Shown here: piece by piece, positions 26,347 to 35,132 of the stretch
Numbering within the stretch: position 1 is the stretch's first letter
Layout of the letters: every line of letters begins with the position of its first letter
Assembly (NCBI RefSeq): GCF_009647605.1
Contig: NZ_WJIF01000017.1
Coordinates: forward strand, 1-47,547
Direction of reading: 5' to 3'
DNA: 47,547 nucleotides
Source: Agromyces agglutinans
GTDB lineage: Bacteria; Actinomycetota; Actinomycetes; Actinomycetales; Microbacteriaceae
Made by a program: the position numbers and the translations under genes
The notes under the pieces: generated by a model
Told to the model about the DNA's origin: nothing
What the model saw: the letters and a program-made list of their open reading frames with translations, nothing else
Databases searched by the model: none

Positions 26347-27120
26347 GCCGCGGGCGGGCGGTGGCGATGCCCCGTCCGCGGGCTCGGGCTCCGGCTCGCC
26401 GGCCACGAGGTCGGCGGGCAGCCCGGGCGGGTGCACCTCGGCCATCGTCTCGCCGTCGCCCCGGCGCCGGAGCGACCCGATCCGCTCGTTGAGCAGCGAG
26501 ATCACCGTCGCCGAGGCGGTGCCGACGATCACGATGCCGCCGATCATGAGCAGCACCGCGTAGATGCGCCCGGGTGCCGTGATCGGGTACATGTCGCCGT
26601 AGCCCACCGTCGCGATCGTCACGCACGCCCACCACACCGCGTCGCCGAACGTCACGATGGTGGCGCCGGGAACCGATCGCTCGGCGTGGTAGGTGGCGAG
26701 CGAGATGAAGTAGATGAAGACGATCGTGTACGCCAGCGCGTAGGTGACGACCTTCGCACGGAAGCTCGCCCCGGTGCGCCGCTCGAGGTAGGGCACCTCG
26801 CGCAGCAGTGCCAGCACGCGGAAGGCGCGGAACAGCGGCACCAGGGCCGAGAGCACGTCGATCGGATGGGTCCGCGCGAACAGCCACCGGTCGCCCGGGG
26901 GCGTCAGCGCGATCCGCACGACCACGTCGACGATGAACACGGCCCAGGTGATCGCCAGCGCCCAGAGGATCAGCGCACTCGACCCGGGATCCATGCCGGG
27001 GTCGAGCACCCACCACGAGTACGCCGCGATGAAGAGGATGCCGAGCACCACGAGCGGCGTCGTGGTGAGGCGCTCCCACGCCTCGCGCCGCGGCGCCGCG
27101 CGCGCGGGCCGGGTCGTCAT
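26344..27120 (-). CDS. Voltage-gated-like potassium channel
   Basis: 258 residues with about six hydrophobic segments (S1-S6 pattern). An S4-like segment PLFRAFRVLALLREVPYL has Arg at intervals. The pore loop contains the selectivity filter TIATVGYGDMYP (about residue 170), flanked by the last segment LLMIGGIVIVGTASATVISLL. The C-terminal cytoplasmic tail is short and Glu/Pro-rich, so no RCK domain is present. ATG 27120 overlaps the SDR stop as ATGA. Confidence 0.9.
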   Translation of the reverse strand: MTTRPARAAPRREAWERLTTTPLVVLGILFIAAYSWWVLDPGMDPGSSALILWALAITWAVFIVDVVVRIALTPPGDRWLFARTHPIDVLSALVPLFRAFRVLALLREVPYLERRTGASFRAKVVTYALAYTIVFIYFISLATYHAERSVPGATIVTFGDAVWWACVTIATVGYGDMYPITAPGRIYAVLLMIGGIVIVGTASATVISLLNERIGSLRRRGDGETMAEVHPPGLPADLVAGEPEPEPADGASPPPARG

Positions 27121-27905
27121 CGCGCCCGCCCGGCCCGCACGGCCAGGGGGCCCTTCGCGACGAGGTGCGGGGCCGACTGGGCGACCGGCTTGACCACGAT
27201 GAGGTCGAGGTCGACGTGGCGGGGCTTGCCGATCGCGTCGGCGATGACCTCGGCCACGTCCTCGGCGACGAGCGGCTCGGGCACGTCGGCGTACACCGCG
27301 TCGGCACGGGCGCGGTCGCCGCCGAAGCGCACGAGCGCGAACTCGTCGGTCTTCACCATGCCCGGCGCGACCTCGATCACGCGGATCGGCTCGCCGTTCA
27401 GCTCGAGCCGAAGCACCGCGGTCATCGCGTGCTGGGCGAACTTCGCGGCGTTGTAGCCGCCTCCGCCGACGTAGGCGACGTGGCCGGCGATCGACGTGAC
27501 GTTCACGATGTCGGCGACGCCGCGCTGCTCGGCGCCGGCCCGAAGCAGCGGCAGCACGGCGCTCGTGACCCGCTTGGTGCCGAGCACGTTGACCCGGAAC
27601 ATCCACTCCCAGTCCTCGTCGTCGGAGTCCTCGACCGACGCGAGCCCCTTCGCGCCGCCCGCGTTGTTGACGAGGGCGTGCACCGGGCCCGTCGCGTCGA
27701 GGTGCTCGGCGAGCGCGCGCACGTCGGCCGGGTCGGTGATGTCGGCCGCGAAACCGGATGCCCCGGTCTCGGCCTCGAGCTCCCGCAGGCGTTCCTCGCG
27801 GCGGGCGACGCCCACGACGTCCCATCCGGCATCGCGGAGGGCGCGCACCGTCGCCCTGCCGATGCCCGAACTCGCTCCCGTGACCACCGCGCGCAGACCG
27901 TCCAT
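27117..27905 (-). CDS. Short-chain dehydrogenase/reductase (YdfG-like)
   Basis: 262 residues, classical SDR: cofactor motif TGASSGIG (residues 10-17 from this start), NNAG, the catalytic Ser in NVTSIAGH and YNAAK. The VDLDLIVVKPVAQ ending resembles the YdfG-type 3-hydroxy acid dehydrogenase group (serine or 3-hydroxypropionate oxidation), but substrate is uncertain. ATG 27905 is chosen because it lies 7 bases after CAGAAT; another ATG three codons upstream overlaps that element. It is divergent from the acyltransferase gene. Confidence 0.85.
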   Translation of the reverse strand: MDGLRAVVTGASSGIGRATVRALRDAGWDVVGVARREERLRELEAETGASGFAADITDPADVRALAEHLDATGPVHALVNNAGGAKGLASVEDSDDEDWEWMFRVNVLGTKRVTSAVLPLLRAGAEQRGVADIVNVTSIAGHVAYVGGGGYNAAKFAQHAMTAVLRLELNGEPIRVIEVAPGMVKTDEFALVRFGGDRARADAVYADVPEPLVAEDVAEVIADAIGKPRHVDLDLIVVKPVAQSAPHLVAKGPLAVRAGRAR

Positions 27906-27912
27906 GCCGCCC

Positions 27913-27918
27913 ATTCTG
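27913..27918 (-). promoter_or_regulatory. Predicted -10 (CAGAAT), leaderless SDR mRNA
   Basis: CAGAAT is followed by 7 bases and ATG 27905. It is arranged back to back with the GAGAAT element of the divergent acyltransferase gene. Confidence 0.4.
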
Positions 27919-27952
27919 CCGTGCGCGGCACCCGCGGAGCCGCCCGGCTTGC

Positions 27953-27958
27953 GAGAAT
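27953..27958 (+). promoter_or_regulatory. Predicted -10 (GAGAAT), leaderless acyltransferase mRNA
   Basis: GAGAAT is followed by 6 bases and ATG 27965; the same hexamer and spacing precede metX. Confidence 0.4.
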
Positions 27959-27964
27959 GGACCG

Positions 27965-29119
27965 ATGCACACCGCTCGACCGCACGCCGCCCGCACGAAG
28001 CGACGGGTGCCGCTGTGGGACAACGCGCGATGGATCGCGATCACGCTCGTGGTCGTCGGCCACGGCATCCTGCCGCTCATCGGCGAAGACGACGCGGCGT
28101 ACAGCGTCTACCTGTTCATCTACTCGTTCCACGTGGCCGTGTTCGTGACCGTCGCCGGGTACTTCGCGAAGTCGGGCCCGCCGACCGCGCGGTCGCTCCG
28201 CCAGGTGCTGACCGACATCGTGTTCCCGTTCGTGATCTTCGAGACGATCTGGACCGTGGTCCGCTGGGCGCTCGGCGGCGACTTCGCGCTCGACTACACC
28301 ACGGCGTCGTGGACCCTCTGGTTCCTGATCGCGCTCGCCGCGTGGCGCATCGCGCTGCCCTACCTCGTGCTGCTGCGGTATCCGCTGATCATCGCGATCG
28401 TCATCTCGATCCTCGCGGGTTACACCGAGTCGATCGACTCGACCCTCGCGATGACGCGGACGTTCGGGATGTTCCCCTTCTTCGTGTTCGGCTGGAAGCT
28501 GCGCCAGTGGCAGCTCACCGGCCGCTGGCTCGAGCTGCCCGGGCGCATCGTGTGGCGCTGGCGCGCGGGCGCCATCGTGCTGTTCGCCGCCGTGCTCGCC
28601 GTCATGCCCGTGGCCATCGAGACCTGGCGCGACCTGCGCCTGCGCCGGTTCATGCTCTACGACGAGGCGTACGTCGCGATCGGCTACGACGAGCCGTGGT
28701 CGGGCGCGATCCGGCTCGGCCTGCTCCTGCTCGCGATGCTGCTCGCAGTCGGATTCCTCGTCCTCATGCCGCGCGGGCGGCACTGGTTCACGCCGTTCGG
28801 CGCGGCGACGATGTACATCTACCTGCTGCACACGTTCGTGCTCTTCCCGTTCCGCGAGACGCCCGTGCTCGAGGGCGCCCAGCCGTTCTGGGTGCTGCCG
28901 GCGATGATCCTGTTCTGCATCGGCATCTCGATCGTGCTGTCGCTCAGGCCCGTGCGGCGCGTCTTCCGTCCGCTCGTCGAGCCCCGCGCGCGGTGGCTGT
29001 TCCGGCCCGAGCCGTCCACCGCGACCGGCACGCTCGTCCTCCCGCCCGAGGCGCTGCCGCCGGCCACGCCCGACGCGCTGCCCCCGACCCCGCCGGCCGA
29101 CCCCGACGCCCGGACCTGA
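27965..29119 (+). CDS. Acyltransferase family 3 membrane protein
   Basis: 384 residues with about ten hydrophobic segments. The N-terminal RWIAITLVVVGHGILPLI carries the His that is conserved in acyltransferase-3 enzymes (residue about 33), followed by FHVAVFVTVAGYF and the FPFFVFGWKLRQW loop, most like the YcfT/fucose-4-O-acetylase subgroup. These proteins transfer acetyl groups to cell-surface sugars. The tail of about 40 residues is Pro/Ala/Asp-rich. No glycan-synthesis genes lie adjacent. Confidence 0.85.
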   Translation: MHTARPHAARTKRRVPLWDNARWIAITLVVVGHGILPLIGEDDAAYSVYLFIYSFHVAVFVTVAGYFAKSGPPTARSLRQVLTDIVFPFVIFETIWTVVRWALGGDFALDYTTASWTLWFLIALAAWRIALPYLVLLRYPLIIAIVISILAGYTESIDSTLAMTRTFGMFPFFVFGWKLRQWQLTGRWLELPGRIVWRWRAGAIVLFAAVLAVMPVAIETWRDLRLRRFMLYDEAYVAIGYDEPWSGAIRLGLLLLAMLLAVGFLVLMPRGRHWFTPFGAATMYIYLLHTFVLFPFRETPVLEGAQPFWVLPAMILFCIGISIVLSLRPVRRVFRPLVEPRARWLFRPEPSTATGTLVLPPEALPPATPDALPPTPPADPDART

Positions 29120-29154
29120 CGCCGCGGCATCCTTACGCCGTGTGTCGGCGCGGA

Positions 29155-29183
29155 TTGCCCGCCCGACCGGGCGATCGTACGGT
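29155..29183 (+). promoter_or_regulatory. metY promoter with inverted repeat in the spacer
   Basis: TTGCCC (29155-29160) and TACGGT (29178-29183) are 17 bp apart, an ideal sigma-70-type layout. A 6-bp inverted repeat CGCCCG-AC-CGGGCG (29160-29173) fills the spacer and could be a repressor site. Transcription would begin near 29190, about 40 nt before the start codon. Confidence 0.55.
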
Positions 29184-29229
29184 GGTCGGCATGCCGCGGG
29201 CGTCCCATCGGCCCGCCGAAGGAGACCTC

Positions 29230-30555
29230 ATGACCGAGCCCACCGCCGACTGGCGTTTCGAGACGAAGCAGATCCACTCGGGGGCCGCACCCGACCCGGT
29301 CACCAAGGCCCGTGCGACGCCGCTGTACCAGACGACCTCGTACGTCTTCGACAACGCCGACCATGCCCGCAACCTGTTCGCGCTCGCCGAGTTCGGCAAC
29401 ATCTACACGCGCATCCAGAACCCGACGCAGGCCGTCGTCGAGGAGCGCCTCGCGGCGCTCGAGGGCGGCACCGGCGCCCTGCTGGTGGCGTCGGGCCAGG
29501 CGGCCGAGACGTTCGCGGTGCTGAACCTCGCGCATGCCGGCGACCACATCGTGTCGTCGAGCTCGATCTACGGCGGCACGTACAACCTGTTCAAGTACAC
29601 GCTCGCGAAGCTCGGAATCGAGACGACCTTCGTCGAGAATCAAGACGACGCCGACGAGTGGCGCCGCGCAGTGCGCCCGAACACGAAGCTCTTCTTCGCC
29701 GAGACGATCGGCAACCCGAAGATCAACGTCCTCGACATCGAACTGGTCTCGGGCATCGCGCACGATTCGGGCATCCCCCTGATCGTCGACAACACCATCG
29801 CGACGCCGTACCTGATCCGCCCGTTCGAGCACGGCGCCGACATCGTCGTGCACTCGGCGACGAAGTTCCTCGGCGGCCACGGCACGGTCGTCGGCGGCGT
29901 CATCGTCGACGGCGGCACGTTCGAGTGGTCGAAGCACGTCGACCGGTTCCCGGGCCTCACCGAGCCCGACCCGTCGTACCACGGCGCGAGCTACACCGCG
30001 GCCGTCGGCGACGGGCTGGCGTACATCATCAAGGCCCGCGTGCAGCTGCTCCGCGACCTCGGCGCCGCGATCGCGCCGGCGAACGCGTGGCAGCTCATCC
30101 AGGGCATCGAGACCCTGTCGCTGCGCATCGAGCGCCACGTGCAGAACACGCAGGAGATCGCGGAGTGGCTCGACGACCACCCCGACGTGGCGCACGTCAA
30201 CTACTCGGGGCTCCCGTCGAGCCCCTGGTACGCCGCGGCGAACAAGTACGCGCCGAAGGGCGTCGGCGCGGTGCTGTCGTTCGAGCTCAAGGGCGGCGTC
30301 GACGCGGGCCGGGCGCTCGTCGACAACCTGTCCCTCTTCTCGCACCTCGCGAACATCGGCGACGTCCGCTCGCTCGTGATCCACCCCGCGTCGACCACGC
30401 ACTCGCAGCTGACGCCCGAGCAGCAGCTGACGACGGGCGTGACGCCGGGCCTCGTGCGCCTGTCGATCGGCATCGAGCACGTCGACGACCTGAAGGCCGA
30501 CCTCGCCGCAGGCTTCGCCGCCGCGCGCGCGGCCACGGAGGCGGCGCGCGTCTGA
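29230..30555 (+). CDS. metY: O-acetylhomoserine sulfhydrylase (bifunctional OAH/OAS aminocarboxypropyltransferase)
   Basis: 441 residues, Cys/Met metabolism PLP family. The PLP lysine is Lys212 in VHSATKFLGGHG, and the opening TKQIHSGAAPDPVTKARATPLYQTTSYVF and ending GLVRLSIGIEHVDDL are typical of MetY. It makes homocysteine from O-acetylhomoserine and sulfide. AAGGAG lies 6 bases before ATG 29230; the frame is open far upstream but only as a shadow of the acyltransferase. A hairpin terminator follows, and metX lies just downstream with its own promoter. Confidence 0.95.
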   Translation: MTEPTADWRFETKQIHSGAAPDPVTKARATPLYQTTSYVFDNADHARNLFALAEFGNIYTRIQNPTQAVVEERLAALEGGTGALLVASGQAAETFAVLNLAHAGDHIVSSSSIYGGTYNLFKYTLAKLGIETTFVENQDDADEWRRAVRPNTKLFFAETIGNPKINVLDIELVSGIAHDSGIPLIVDNTIATPYLIRPFEHGADIVVHSATKFLGGHGTVVGGVIVDGGTFEWSKHVDRFPGLTEPDPSYHGASYTAAVGDGLAYIIKARVQLLRDLGAAIAPANAWQLIQGIETLSLRIERHVQNTQEIAEWLDDHPDVAHVNYSGLPSSPWYAAANKYAPKGVGAVLSFELKGGVDAGRALVDNLSLFSHLANIGDVRSLVIHPASTTHSQLTPEQQLTTGVTPGLVRLSIGIEHVDDLKADLAAGFAAARAATEAARV

Positions 30556-30576
30556 CGCGTCGCGCAGCACCATGAC

Positions 30577-30606
30577 GGATGCCGCGGGCCTCGGCCCGCG
30601 GCATCC
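30577..30606 (+). terminator. Perfect 14-bp hairpin terminator between metY and metX
   Basis: GGATGCCGCGGGCC and its exact complement are separated by only 2 bases (effective loop 4 or more). It begins 21 bases after the metY stop and carries the GGATGCC heptamer at its ends. Confidence 0.8.
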
Positions 30607-30653
30607 ATTCGCTCTCGGCCCGTAACAATGCGGCGGGGCGGACGGCGCTCCGG

Positions 30654-30659
30654 GAGAAT
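30654..30659 (+). promoter_or_regulatory. Predicted -10 (GAGAAT), leaderless metX mRNA
   Basis: GAGAAT is followed by 6 bases and ATG 30666. Confidence 0.4.
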
Positions 30660-30665
30660 CGGAGC

Positions 30666-31871
30666 ATGGACTGGCAGCGCAGGGCGGAGGCGACACCCCC
30701 GACCGCCATCCCCGAACTGCCGCCCGCGATCGCGCCGAACCGGGCTCCGGCGACCGGCGCGTGGCGCGAAGGCGACCCGGTCGGCGACCGCAGGTTCGCC
30801 CGCATCGGCGAGGTGGGGCTCGAGTCGGGCGCGACGCTGCCCGACGTGCGGATCGCCTACGAGACGTGGGGCGAGCTGTCCCCCGAGCGCGACAACGCCG
30901 TGCTCGTGCTCCACGCCCTCACGGGCGACAGCCACGTCGTCGGATCGACCGGCCCGGGGCATCCGACCGCCGGCTGGTGGCCCGGCATCGTGGGCCCGGG
31001 CCTCGCGATCGACACCGACCGATGGTTCGTGGTCGCGCCGAACGTGCTCGGCGGATGTCAGGGGACGACCGGGCCCGCGTCGCTCGCGCCCGACCTCGCC
31101 GAATGGGGACCGCGCTTCCCGTTCCTCACGATCCGCGACCAGGTCGCCGCGCAGCTGGCCTTCGCGCGCGAGCTCGGCATCGAGCGGTTCGCCGCCGTCG
31201 TCGGCGGTTCGATGGGCGCGATGCACGTGCTCGAGTGGGCCGTCATGGCGCCCGAACGGGTCGAGCGCATCGCGGTGCTCGCCGCTCCGGCGGCCACGAC
31301 GGCCGACCAGATCGCGCACAACGCCATGCAGCTCGAGGCCGTGCGCGCCGACGTCGCCTTCCGGGGCGGGGCGTACTACGACGCACCCGACGGCGACGGA
31401 CCCAGCCGGGGCCTCGCCCTCGCCCGGCGCCTCGCGATGCTCAACTACCGCACCGCGGCCGAGTTCGACGTGCGGTTCGCGCGCGGATGGCAGTCCGAAC
31501 TCGACCCGCTCGGCGGCGGCGGCCGGTTCGCGATCGAGTCCTACCTCGACTTCCACGGCAACCGGTTCACGCGGCGATTCGACGCCAACAGCTACCTCGT
31601 GCTCACCGAGGCGATGAACTCCCACGACGTCGGCCGCGGACGCGGCGGCGTGGCCGCGGCGCTGGGCGGCATCGAGGCCCGCAGCCTCGTGCTGGGCATC
31701 GACTCCGACCGGTACTTCCCGCTCGAGGGCCAGCGCGAGATCGCGGCGCTGCTTCCGCACAGCGTGCACGGCCCGGAGCCGGTCGTGCTCTCGAGCGGAT
31801 TCGGCCACGATGCGTTCCTCGTCGAGGACGACGCCGTGGGGGCGGCCCTGCGCGGCCTGCTCGAGAGCTGA
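30666..31871 (+). CDS. metX: Homoserine O-acetyltransferase
   Basis: 401 residues, alpha/beta hydrolase. The nucleophile Ser182 lies in VVGGSMGAMHVLEW, with NVLGGCQGTTGP upstream as the oxyanion region and the C-terminal GFGHDAFLVE providing the catalytic His. It acetylates homoserine to give O-acetylhomoserine, the substrate of the neighbouring metY. With hom in the first operon, the window encodes the path from aspartate semialdehyde to homocysteine. The start ATG 30666 gives the normal family length and follows a GAGAAT element by 6 bases. Confidence 0.95.
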   Translation: MDWQRRAEATPPTAIPELPPAIAPNRAPATGAWREGDPVGDRRFARIGEVGLESGATLPDVRIAYETWGELSPERDNAVLVLHALTGDSHVVGSTGPGHPTAGWWPGIVGPGLAIDTDRWFVVAPNVLGGCQGTTGPASLAPDLAEWGPRFPFLTIRDQVAAQLAFARELGIERFAAVVGGSMGAMHVLEWAVMAPERVERIAVLAAPAATTADQIAHNAMQLEAVRADVAFRGGAYYDAPDGDGPSRGLALARRLAMLNYRTAAEFDVRFARGWQSELDPLGGGGRFAIESYLDFHGNRFTRRFDANSYLVLTEAMNSHDVGRGRGGVAAALGGIEARSLVLGIDSDRYFPLEGQREIAALLPHSVHGPEPVVLSSGFGHDAFLVEDDAVGAALRGLLES

Positions 31872-31926
31872 GACTGCGGCCGGCGTCGGCCGGACACCTT
31901 CCTCCGGATCCCGCGTCCCGACGGAG

Positions 31927-31932
31927 TACGCT
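31927..31932 (+). promoter_or_regulatory. Predicted -10 (TACGCT) of the three-gene signalling operon
   Basis: TACGCT sits about 52 bases before the kinase ATG, giving a leader of about 45 nt with a GGGGG ribosome site. Confidence 0.4.
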
Positions 31933-31984
31933 CTGACCAGGGCCGCATGCGTCTGGCCCGCCGGAGTTTCCCGCTGGGGGTGGT

Positions 31985-33142
31985 ATGAAGCGCATCCGCA
32001 AGGAGCGCGACCGGTTGCTCCGCCGCCTCGCGCGCGTCGCCGGGCTCACCGGTTCCTTCGCCACGCTCGCATGCCTCCTCGTGCCCGGCACGCTGCCCGG
32101 CCAGGCGCTCGTGATCGCGATCCTCGCCGTCGTCGCGGTGGGCGTCCTCGTCTGGTTCGCGACCGAACGCGACGGACTGCTCCTTCCCGCCGGCGTCGTC
32201 GTGGGCTCGATCGTCGCCGTCGCGACGATCGGCGCGGCGCCGGGCTCCGACCCGATCGCGCTCGTGGCGATCTCGACCATGGCCGGCGTCACCGCGGCGT
32301 CGACCGCCATCCCGCTCGTGGTCCGCCCGGGCGGCGGCATCCTGGTCTCGTGCCTCGGCGGGGCGGTGCTCGGCACGCTCGTCCTGCTCGCCGCGCTGGG
32401 CGACACGGCGCCGGCGCCGGCGCTCGTCACGCTCGCCGGCTGGACCATCGCGGCCGCGCTCGGCGTCTGGCTGGACCGCGCGATCGCGCGCACGGGCGAG
32501 CGCATCGCCGAGGTCGGGCGGGCGCACGAGGCCGAGCGGCTCGCGAGCGAACGCGAGGCGCAGCAGCGCCAGGACGCGCGGATGCTCCATGACACGGTGC
32601 TCGCGACGCTGAGCCTGCTCGCGCACTCGGGAATCGGCGTCGGGCCTGCGGCCCTGCGCCAGCAGGCGGGCGACGACGCCCGGCTGCTGCGGCTCCTGCG
32701 GCTCGGCGCGCCGCTCGACCCGGGCGCCGACGCCATGTTCTCCCCCGACCCGGGAGCCGACGAACTCGGCACGACCTTCGAGTCGGTGCGCCAGCGGTTC
32801 TCGCGCATGGGCCTCGACGTCAACTGGCACGGCGCCGGCCAGCTCGCGCTGCCGCGCGACACGCTCGACGCCCTGCTCGGCGCGCTCGGCGAGTGCCTCG
32901 AGAACGTGCGCCGGCACTCCGGGGTCCAGGAGGCCGACGTCACCGTCACCGACGATGAGCAGACGGTCCGGGCGATGGTCTCCGACGCGGGATCGGGCTT
33001 CGCGCCCGACGCCGTCGATGCGGCGCGGCTCGGCTTCGCGGAGTCGGTCGTCGGGCGCCTCCACGCGGTCGGCGGCCGCGCGCGCGTGTTCTCGTCGCCC
33101 GGCGCGGGCACGACGGTGATGCTCGAGGTGCCCAAGCCATGA
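31985..33142 (+). CDS. Membrane sensor histidine kinase, NarL/DesK-type
   Basis: 385 residues. Five or six membrane segments fill residues about 17-160. A linker helix follows, then the HisKA_3-like box QDARMLHDTVLATLSLLAHS with phospho-acceptor His202. The HATPase domain shows the N box LGECLENVRRHSG (Asn307), G1 VSDAGSGF (Asp334) and a G2-like SPGAGTT (373-376), so it should be active. The loop between the H box and the ATPase is short. It is coupled by an ATGA overlap to a second membrane protein and then a response regulator. The signal is unknown. Confidence 0.85.
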   Translation: MKRIRKERDRLLRRLARVAGLTGSFATLACLLVPGTLPGQALVIAILAVVAVGVLVWFATERDGLLLPAGVVVGSIVAVATIGAAPGSDPIALVAISTMAGVTAASTAIPLVVRPGGGILVSCLGGAVLGTLVLLAALGDTAPAPALVTLAGWTIAAALGVWLDRAIARTGERIAEVGRAHEAERLASEREAQQRQDARMLHDTVLATLSLLAHSGIGVGPAALRQQAGDDARLLRLLRLGAPLDPGADAMFSPDPGADELGTTFESVRQRFSRMGLDVNWHGAGQLALPRDTLDALLGALGECLENVRRHSGVQEADVTVTDDEQTVRAMVSDAGSGFAPDAVDAARLGFAESVVGRLHAVGGRARVFSSPGAGTTVMLEVPKP

Positions 33143-34410
33143 CCGGCGCCTTCGACGAGTCCACCGCCACCGCGGGCCGCGAGCGCAGCTTCCGTCGGCC
33201 GACGCGATCGGCGCGTGCCGCCGGTGACGTCCACGGCGCGCACGGCGGCACGCGCCTGGCGGCGGGTGTCACCGTCGCGGCGGTCGGCCTGATGGCGACC
33301 CACCTCGTGCACGCGTTCACCCTCGCTCCGTACTTCCCGCCCGGTCCGGGCCCGTGGCCCGCATGGATCGCGCTCGCGATCGTCGTCTCGGCGGGCGCGG
33401 CCGGCGTCGCGGCGCTCTCCCGTCGGGTGCCCGACTGGCTGTTCGCCGCGATGATGATCGGCATCGCCGTGCCGGTCGCGATGGACGTCGCCGCGACGGC
33501 GGGGCTCCTGCACGTCGGCGTGACGCCCACCGCCGCGGCCGCGGCCGCCGCCGCGCTCATGCCGGTCGCCGCGCTCAGGGGCACCAACGCCCCGCTCATC
33601 GCGGCGGCGGCGATCGCGGCCGTACTGTCGGTCGAGGCGCTCCTGCAGCTCCCGGCCGCCGGCCGTTCGACCGTGCTCGGCCTGGCCGTCGCGGGCGGCT
33701 GCCTGGTGCCCGTCGTGCTCGTGACCATCGCCGTGCGCGGATTCCGCCGGCTCGTACGGCGCGAGGTCGACCTCTCGCTCGTGCAGTCGACGGTCTCGAC
33801 GCCGCGTTCTGCGGTCGGCATGCGCGCGTCGGAGGAGCTCGCGCAGCTCGACTACGACGCCGAGGCGCTGCTGGAGGACGTGGGCTCGGGCCGGGTGTCG
33901 ATCCCGCTGCCGCCCGACCTCGCCGAGCTGGCGGGCCGCCTCGCGGGGCGGCTGCGGGTCCGCCTCATCGAGGGCCGCACCGACACGTGGCTCCGCCACG
34001 CCGTCACCGAGTCCGCCTACCTCTCGGGCCGGATCGAGGTCGCCGACCCGACGGGCCTCGCCGGCAAGCTCTCGCCGCCGCAGCGCGAGGGGCTCCTGTT
34101 CGCGCTGTGGCTCATCGTCGGCGAGCAGTCGCGACGCCAGCCCGCGCACGCGCGCGTGCTGGTCGAGCCCAGCGAAGACATCGACTTCGACGACGACACG
34201 TTCGCCGACCTGCTCGTGCGGATCGACGTCTCGGGCGTATCCGCACGTCACGTGGACTCGGCCGCGTGGGAAGCGGTCGGTAGTGTCGGTTCGCACCAGG
34301 TCACGACCGACGCCGATCACTTCCGCATCGACATCTCCTGTCGCACGGACGGCCTCAGCCGTTCGTCCGCATCCCTGCCCGATCCGGGCGCCCGAACGAG
34401 GGGAACCTGA
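33139..34410 (+). CDS. Membrane protein, probable kinase-derived partner of the upstream sensor
   Basis: 423 residues. A basic N-terminal tail is followed by about six membrane segments (residues about 45-195), then a basic FRRLVRREVDLSL linker and a cytoplasmic domain of about 210 residues. The arrangement parallels the upstream kinase, and a helix such as REGLLFALWLIVGEQSRR sits where the ATPase N box would be, but no phospho-acceptor HD motif, N box or DxGxG is visible. I infer a degenerate sensor kinase that may tune the true kinase. It overlaps the kinase stop (ATGA) and is followed directly by the regulator gene. Confidence 0.65.
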   Translation: MTGAFDESTATAGRERSFRRPTRSARAAGDVHGAHGGTRLAAGVTVAAVGLMATHLVHAFTLAPYFPPGPGPWPAWIALAIVVSAGAAGVAALSRRVPDWLFAAMMIGIAVPVAMDVAATAGLLHVGVTPTAAAAAAAALMPVAALRGTNAPLIAAAAIAAVLSVEALLQLPAAGRSTVLGLAVAGGCLVPVVLVTIAVRGFRRLVRREVDLSLVQSTVSTPRSAVGMRASEELAQLDYDAEALLEDVGSGRVSIPLPPDLAELAGRLAGRLRVRLIEGRTDTWLRHAVTESAYLSGRIEVADPTGLAGKLSPPQREGLLFALWLIVGEQSRRQPAHARVLVEPSEDIDFDDDTFADLLVRIDVSGVSARHVDSAAWEAVGSVGSHQVTTDADHFRIDISCRTDGLSRSSASLPDPGARTRGT

Positions 34411-35061
34411 ATGCCCGACACAGCCGATCCGATCCGACTCGCGATCGTCGACGACCACCGCATGCTCCTCGGCGCACTCAGCGAGTGGTTGCGCACCGCA
34501 GCTCCCGACATCGACGTCGTCACCGCCGTCGCGTCGTGGTCGGAGCTGCTCGCCCACCCCGAGTTCCCCGTCGACGTCGTGCTGCTCGACCTCGATCTGA
34601 AAGACAACATCCCCGTCTCGCTGAAGCTGTCGATGCTGAAGTCGGCCGACGTGCAGACGATGCTGATCAGCACCTACTCCGAGCCCGCCGTCGTGCGCGA
34701 GGCGCTGTCGGCGGGTGCGCTCGGCTACCTGCCGAAGTCCGAGCCGGTGGAGACCATCGTGGAGGCGATCCGCGCTGCCAAGCTCGGCGAGACCTACCTG
34801 ACGCAGGAACTCGAGGCCACGCTCGTCGAAGACGGGCAGACCCCGAAGCTCTCCGCCCAGGAGCGGCGTGTGATGGCGCTGTACGGCGCCGGGCAGCCGG
34901 TGAAGGCCGTCGCCTTCCAGCTCGGCATCTCCGAAGAGACGGCGAAGAGCTACCTCAAGCGCATCCGCGAGAAGTATCGCGTCGCCGGGTACGACGTGGG
35001 CACGAAGGTGGCGCTGCGCAAGCGCGCGATCGCCGACGGCATCCTCCTGCAGAGCGACTGA
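34411..35061 (+). CDS. NarL/FixJ-type response regulator
   Basis: 216 residues. Receiver domain: acidic pair Asp14-Asp15 (AIVDDHRML), phospho-acceptor Asp60 (VVLLDLDLKD), Ser/Thr at 88-89 (ISTYS) and Lys109 (LPKSE). The C-terminal LuxR-type helix-turn-helix is LSAQERRVMALYGAGQPVKAVAFQLGISEETAKSYLKRIREKY (about residues 147-189). ATG directly abuts the previous stop, with GAGGGG a few bases upstream, so all three genes are co-expressed. Its targets are unknown. Confidence 0.92.
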   Translation: MPDTADPIRLAIVDDHRMLLGALSEWLRTAAPDIDVVTAVASWSELLAHPEFPVDVVLLDLDLKDNIPVSLKLSMLKSADVQTMLISTYSEPAVVREALSAGALGYLPKSEPVETIVEAIRAAKLGETYLTQELEATLVEDGQTPKLSAQERRVMALYGAGQPVKAVAFQLGISEETAKSYLKRIREKYRVAGYDVGTKVALRKRAIADGILLQSD

Positions 35062-35062
35062 C

Positions 35063-35090
35063 GGGGCATCCGTCGACGGGCGGATGCCTC
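35063..35090. terminator. Hairpin terminator between convergent genes (GGCATCCG / CGGATGCC)
   Basis: 8 perfect base pairs (GGCATCCG / CGGATGCC), extended by one G-U and one G-C pair, around an 8-nt loop. It begins just after the response-regulator stop and could serve the convergent MFS gene too. Confidence 0.6.
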
Positions 35091-35132
35091 GCGCCGCGCC
35101 CTCTCGCGCGGCGGTGCCCGCCGGGGCTGCGC

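Noticed and set aside
29120..29229. Possible SAM-type riboswitch before metY
   Set aside because: The leader after the predicted start is only about 40 nt and shows no SAM riboswitch core; the inverted repeat is in the promoter spacer, not the RNA.
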